From positions 1-8,510 of the forward strand of contig JAGWZD010000073.1 of NCBI GenBank assembly GCA_018968995.1: a stretch of DNA of 8,510 bases, read 5' to 3'. This DNA is from Bdellovibrionales bacterium (GTDB lineage: Bacteria > Bdellovibrionota > UBA1018). Under the pieces are notes generated by a model. The model was not told the origin of the DNA. It did not search any database and saw nothing but the letters and a program-made list of their open reading frames with translations. Position 1 is the stretch's first letter. The number at the start of each line of letters is the position of its first letter. The position numbers were made by a program, and so were the translations under genes. Below, piece after piece: positions 6,895-8,510 of this stretch.

Positions 6895-6996
6895 CACGCG
6901 CTTTCCCCCGCGTACGCTATAACGAACACCCACACCCTTTTAGGGCGGTATAACTTTGACGACAATACCTGACCAAAAAAGTGTGTCTAAAAATAC

Positions 6997-7023
6997 TCAA
7001 GCCGGCAAAAACTTCACCGATGA
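6997..7023 (+). promoter_or_regulatory. Candidate sigma28 (FliA) promoter of the flagellin gene
   Basis: TCAAGCCG (6997-7004), 11 bases, then ACCGATGA (7016-7023) follows the enterobacterial sigma28 layout TAAAGTTT-N11-GCCGATAA. It matches TCAAG against TAAAG and six of eight bases at -10. The spacing is exact. The start site would be near 7030, which coincides with the first base of the leader hairpins. Class III flagellin genes are usually under sigma28, so the position is sensible, but the match is imperfect. Confidence 0.45.
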
Positions 7024-7030
7024 GCATGAT

Positions 7031-7057
7031 GCAGGATGGAAAGGATTTTCCGACTGC
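7031..7057 (+). promoter_or_regulatory. fliC leader hairpin 1, with GGA in the loop
   Basis: GGAAA (7038-7042) pairs with TTTCC (7047-7051) around the loop GGAT, and an outer GCAG (7031-7034) pairs with CTGC (7054-7057) across a small internal loop. AAGGAT at the loop resembles the core of a CsrA/RsmA site, in which GGA is shown in a hairpin loop. Structure is inferred by eye. Confidence 0.45.
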
Positions 7058-7085
7058 TCTTCTTGAACACGCAAGTTCCAGAAGA
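7058..7085 (+). promoter_or_regulatory. fliC leader hairpin 2
   Basis: TCTTCTTGAAC (7058-7068) pairs with GTTCCAGAAGA (7075-7085) with one mismatch (T7064 against C7079) and a six-base loop ACGCAA. It abuts hairpin 1 without a gap. No T-tract follows (AAACG), so it is not a terminator. A stabilising or regulatory 5' leader element is the likeliest reading. Confidence 0.5.
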
Positions 7086-7101
7086 AAACGAAAACACTCA
7101 C

Positions 7102-7107
7102 GGAGGA
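7102..7107 (+). promoter_or_regulatory. Strong Shine-Dalgarno site of the leader mini-ORF
   Basis: GGAGGA lies seven bases before the ATG at 7115, the same sequence and spacing as at the lipoprotein start (38-51). It is a closer anti-SD match than fliC's own AAGGGGA (7131-7137), yet it serves only a four-codon frame or acts as a standby site. It contains two GGA triplets. Confidence 0.5.
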
Positions 7108-7114
7108 ATTTGGA

Positions 7115-7129
7115 ATGAAACCGAAATAA
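7115..7129 (+). CDS. Possible four-codon leader peptide MKPK before fliC
   Basis: ATG AAA CCG AAA TAA follows an excellent Shine-Dalgarno site at ideal spacing. The stop is 15 bases before the fliC ATG, and the frame is that of fliC, with a second in-frame TAA at 7139-7141, so it is not a longer fliC start. If translated, ribosomes would terminate on top of the fliC ribosome binding site (7131-7137), which suits translational coupling or protection of that site. It may instead be a decayed former start. Nothing else supports translation. Confidence 0.25.
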   Translation: MKPK

Positions 7130-7144
7130 AAAGGGGAATAAACC

Positions 7145-7978
7145 ATGGGTTTACGTGTAAATACGAACGTGCAGTCTCTGGCGTCTCAGAGAAATCTGAC
7201 CCAGAACGGAATTAGTCAGCAGAAGGCTCTCGAAAAACTTGCTTCGGGCAGCCGAATTAATAAATCCGGCGACGATGCCGCCGGACTCGCCATCAGTGAA
7301 AAACTGAAATCGCATATTCGCAGCATGAAGCAAGCTACTCGCAACGCAAACGACGGTGTGAGCTTGGTTCAAGTAGCAGAAGGTGCGATGAACGAGGTCA
7401 GTAACATTCTGACTCGCATGCGAGAACTCTCGATCCAAGGCGCATCCGATACCATCGGCGACGCAGAACGAAGCTACATTGACAAAGAAGTGCAGAATCT
7501 AAAGTCAGAAGTGGATCGAATCGCGAACAGTACGGAATTTAACGGCAGAAAGCTTCTCAACGGAAGCACTCCTCCGCTAGACATCCAAGTGGGCATTCAC
7601 AGCGATTCGAATAACGATCGTTTCGTCTTCGATACTCAAGACAAGAATTCTACAGTCGATTCACTGGGCATCTCTGCCGTGTCAACGGCAAGCAAAGAGG
7701 CTTCTCAGTCCAATCTTGAGAAGATTGACCAGGCGATGAGCAAGCTGAGCGAGAACCGAGCAGGACTGGGTGCTCTGCAAAACCGCCTGAGTTCGACCAT
7801 CAATAACTTGATGATCTACGGCGAAAACCTCTCTGCCGCCAATAGCCGTATCCGAGATACGGACATGGCCGAAGAGACCAGCGAGCTGACTCGAGCGAAT
7901 ATCCTGACCCAAGCAACCGTTTCGGTTCTAGGCCAGGCAAATCAAACTCCACAGCTTGCTCTGAAATTGATCGGCTAA
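7145..7978 (+). CDS. fliC: Flagellin, filament subunit
   Basis: A 277-residue flagellin exported through the flagellar type III apparatus and polymerised into the filament. The N-terminal domain (about 5-140) carries NTNVQSLASQRNL, LASGSRINKSGDDAAGLAIS and LTRMRELSIQGAS. The C-terminal domain (about 193-277) carries ENLSAANSRIRDTDMAEE and a closing LGQANQTPQLALKLIG. Only about 50 residues (141-190) separate them, so the outer D2/D3 domains are absent, as in the short flagellins of Bdellovibrio. RMRELSIQ (91-98) matches the TLR5-recognised stretch of enterobacterial flagellins. There is no cysteine. AAGGGGA (7131-7137) is the Shine-Dalgarno site. The structured leader and a sigma28-like promoter lie upstream, and no other flagellar gene is in view, so this may be one of several dispersed flagellin genes. 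Identification is certain. Confidence 0.99.
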   Translation: MGLRVNTNVQSLASQRNLTQNGISQQKALEKLASGSRINKSGDDAAGLAISEKLKSHIRSMKQATRNANDGVSLVQVAEGAMNEVSNILTRMRELSIQGASDTIGDAERSYIDKEVQNLKSEVDRIANSTEFNGRKLLNGSTPPLDIQVGIHSDSNNDRFVFDTQDKNSTVDSLGISAVSTASKEASQSNLEKIDQAMSKLSENRAGLGALQNRLSSTINNLMIYGENLSAANSRIRDTDMAEETSELTRANILTQATVSVLGQANQTPQLALKLIG

Positions 7979-8085
7979 GCGATCCGTAGAAGCCAGTTAG
8001 CGATCTTTACAGACTGGCCAAAGCCCCACGAAATACGTGCAGGCAAGGATCGCCGGGATCGGCCGGTCGGAAGCTCTAGGACACG

Positions 8086-8114
8086 GGAGGGAGATGTTTC
8101 CAGCATCTCCCTCC
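8086..8114 (+). terminator. Strong hairpin after fliC, probable terminator without a T-tract
   Basis: GGAGGGAGATG (8086-8096) pairs perfectly with CATCTCCCTCC (8104-8114) around a seven-base loop TTTCCAG. Only TTCCCC follows, so it is a poor classical terminator. It lies 107 bases after the fliC stop and 30 before the trmB ATG. It may end the abundant flagellin transcript weakly, protect its 3' end, or act in the trmB leader. The rest of 7979-8144 holds one looser repeat (GCCAGT 7992-7997 with ACTGGC 8013-8018) and nothing else I can name. Confidence 0.45.
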
Positions 8115-8144
8115 TTCCCCGGAAAAGCATGAACTGTTAAGAAC

Positions 8145-8510
8145 ATGCCAACCGTGAAGAATCCGACCGCACTACCCATACAGCATCCCGAATACCGCTA
8201 CGCTCCTTCCAGGAACCCGTATGCGGAGAAGATCAAGAAAGGTCCCGGCATCGTCTTTAGCGACAATGATACCGAGACCCGAAAAGGACTGTGGAAGAAT
8301 AGCCCTGAAGAAAAGCTTCACGTCGAAATTGGATGCAACGCGGGACACGTTGTTGTGGAGTGGGCAGCCCGAAATCCTCACGATCGATACATTGGAATAG
8401 ACTGGAAATTTAAGGCGATTTTCAGAGCCTTCGAAAAAGCACTCAAACAAAAACTCAGTAACATTCACTTTCTGCGGGCTCATGCCGATCGAATTGCCTT
8501 TATGTTTGGG
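8145..8510 (+). CDS. trmB: TrmB-like tRNA (guanine-N7)-methyltransferase, 5' part
   Basis: The first 122 codons are present; the window edge cuts the gene. Family members use S-adenosylmethionine to methylate G46 in the tRNA variable loop. LHVEIGCNAGH (58-68) is motif I after a beta strand, and RYIGIDWKFKAIFRAFEKA (81-99) is the second strand plus helix with the acidic residue that contacts the SAM ribose (Asp86, usually Glu). LSNIHFLRAHADRI (104-117) matches the third strand and following acidic motif. The downstream DPWPKKRH-type catalytic region is outside the window. Motif I reads G-C-N-A-G where G-x-G-x-G is usual. The N-terminus (1-57) is basic and not conserved. The ATG at 8145 has an in-frame stop at 8130 upstream and only a weak AAG three bases before it. 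Fairly confident, pending the missing half. Confidence 0.8.
   Translation, partial: MPTVKNPTALPIQHPEYRYAPSRNPYAEKIKKGPGIVFSDNDTETRKGLWKNSPEEKLHVEIGCNAGHVVVEWAARNPHDRYIGIDWKFKAIFRAFEKALKQKLSNIHFLRAHADRIAFMFG

Noticed and set aside
6918..6961. TATAAC at 6918-6923 and 6949-6954, and TTGACG at 6956-6961, as promoter elements for fliC
   Set aside because: No -35 partner is found at 16-18 bases for either TATAAC, and no -10 lies 17 bases after TTGACG. The sigma28-like pair at 6997-7023 fits geometry and position better.
6988..7008. TAAA (6988) with GCCGGCAA (7001) as a sigma28 promoter
   Set aside because: The gap is only nine bases, while about 15 are needed between these elements.
7065..7084. 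CACGCAAG in the fliC leader as part of a cyclic-di-GMP (GEMM) riboswitch
   Set aside because: The short match lies in the loop of a simple hairpin. The two-helix GEMM scaffold and its other conserved bases are not seen.
6981..7118. A short open frame (GTG 6981 or ATG 7020 to TGA 7116-7118) in the fliC leader whose stop overlaps the mini-ORF ATG
   Set aside because: No Shine-Dalgarno site precedes either start, the composition is unconvincing, and both starts lie within or upstream of the proposed promoter. An open stretch this short is expected by chance.
1..8510. A mobile element, CRISPR array, toxin-antitoxin pair or defence island
   Set aside because: No transposase, integrase, direct-repeat array, tRNA attachment site or known defence motif was found. 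The genes are conserved housekeeping or envelope types with similar composition.

Overview
This window (about 50% G+C by eye) looks like ordinary chromosome from a Gram-negative, flagellated bacterium. A member of the Bdellovibrionota (Bdellovibrio and relatives) fits best. The reasons are short flagellins of about 277 residues without an outer domain, several exported proteins of unknown family, lipoproteins, a Gram-negative-type lipocalin, and purine-rich Shine-Dalgarno sites. This assignment is an inference; no rRNA or other marker is present. I see no phage, transposon, CRISPR array, tRNA or rRNA, and no multi-gene defence, secretion or biosynthetic system.

Layout. 51-680 (+) encodes a lipoprotein with a cysteine cluster and ends at a very strong intrinsic terminator (694-736). 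869-1423 (+) encodes a Blc-type lipocalin with a candidate sigma70 promoter. It converges with 1435-2049 (-), a DinB-fold putative metal-dependent protein. 2165-4534 (-) is tex, a full-length nucleic-acid-binding accessory factor. It is divergent from 4642-5307 (+), a Prx6/archaeal-type peroxiredoxin. That gene and the convergent secreted protein of unknown family at 5371-6282 (-) share a bidirectional terminator (5316-5341). 6436-6894 (+) encodes a membrane-anchored BON-domain protein. 7145-7978 (+) is a flagellin gene with an elaborate leader. 8145-8510 (+) is the 5' part of a TrmB-like tRNA methyltransferase, cut by the window edge.

The genes are mostly single transcription units with their own promoters or terminators, so little can be inferred from operon logic. 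Several act at the envelope (two exported proteins of unknown family, lipocalin, BON protein). Two concern stress or damage (peroxiredoxin, possibly the DinB-like protein), two concern RNA (tex, trmB), and one concerns motility (fliC).

The part most worth attention is the fliC leader (about 6997-7144). A sigma28-like promoter would start transcription near 7030, exactly where two back-to-back hairpins begin. The leader holds seven GGA triplets, one in a hairpin loop and one within the fliC Shine-Dalgarno site. It also holds a four-codon mini-ORF with a better Shine-Dalgarno site than fliC itself. Together these suggest post-transcriptional control of flagellin, possibly by CsrA. Secondary points are the peroxiredoxin's three-cysteine layout, an altered SAM motif in TrmB, and a 14-bp palindrome at the BON gene's translation start.
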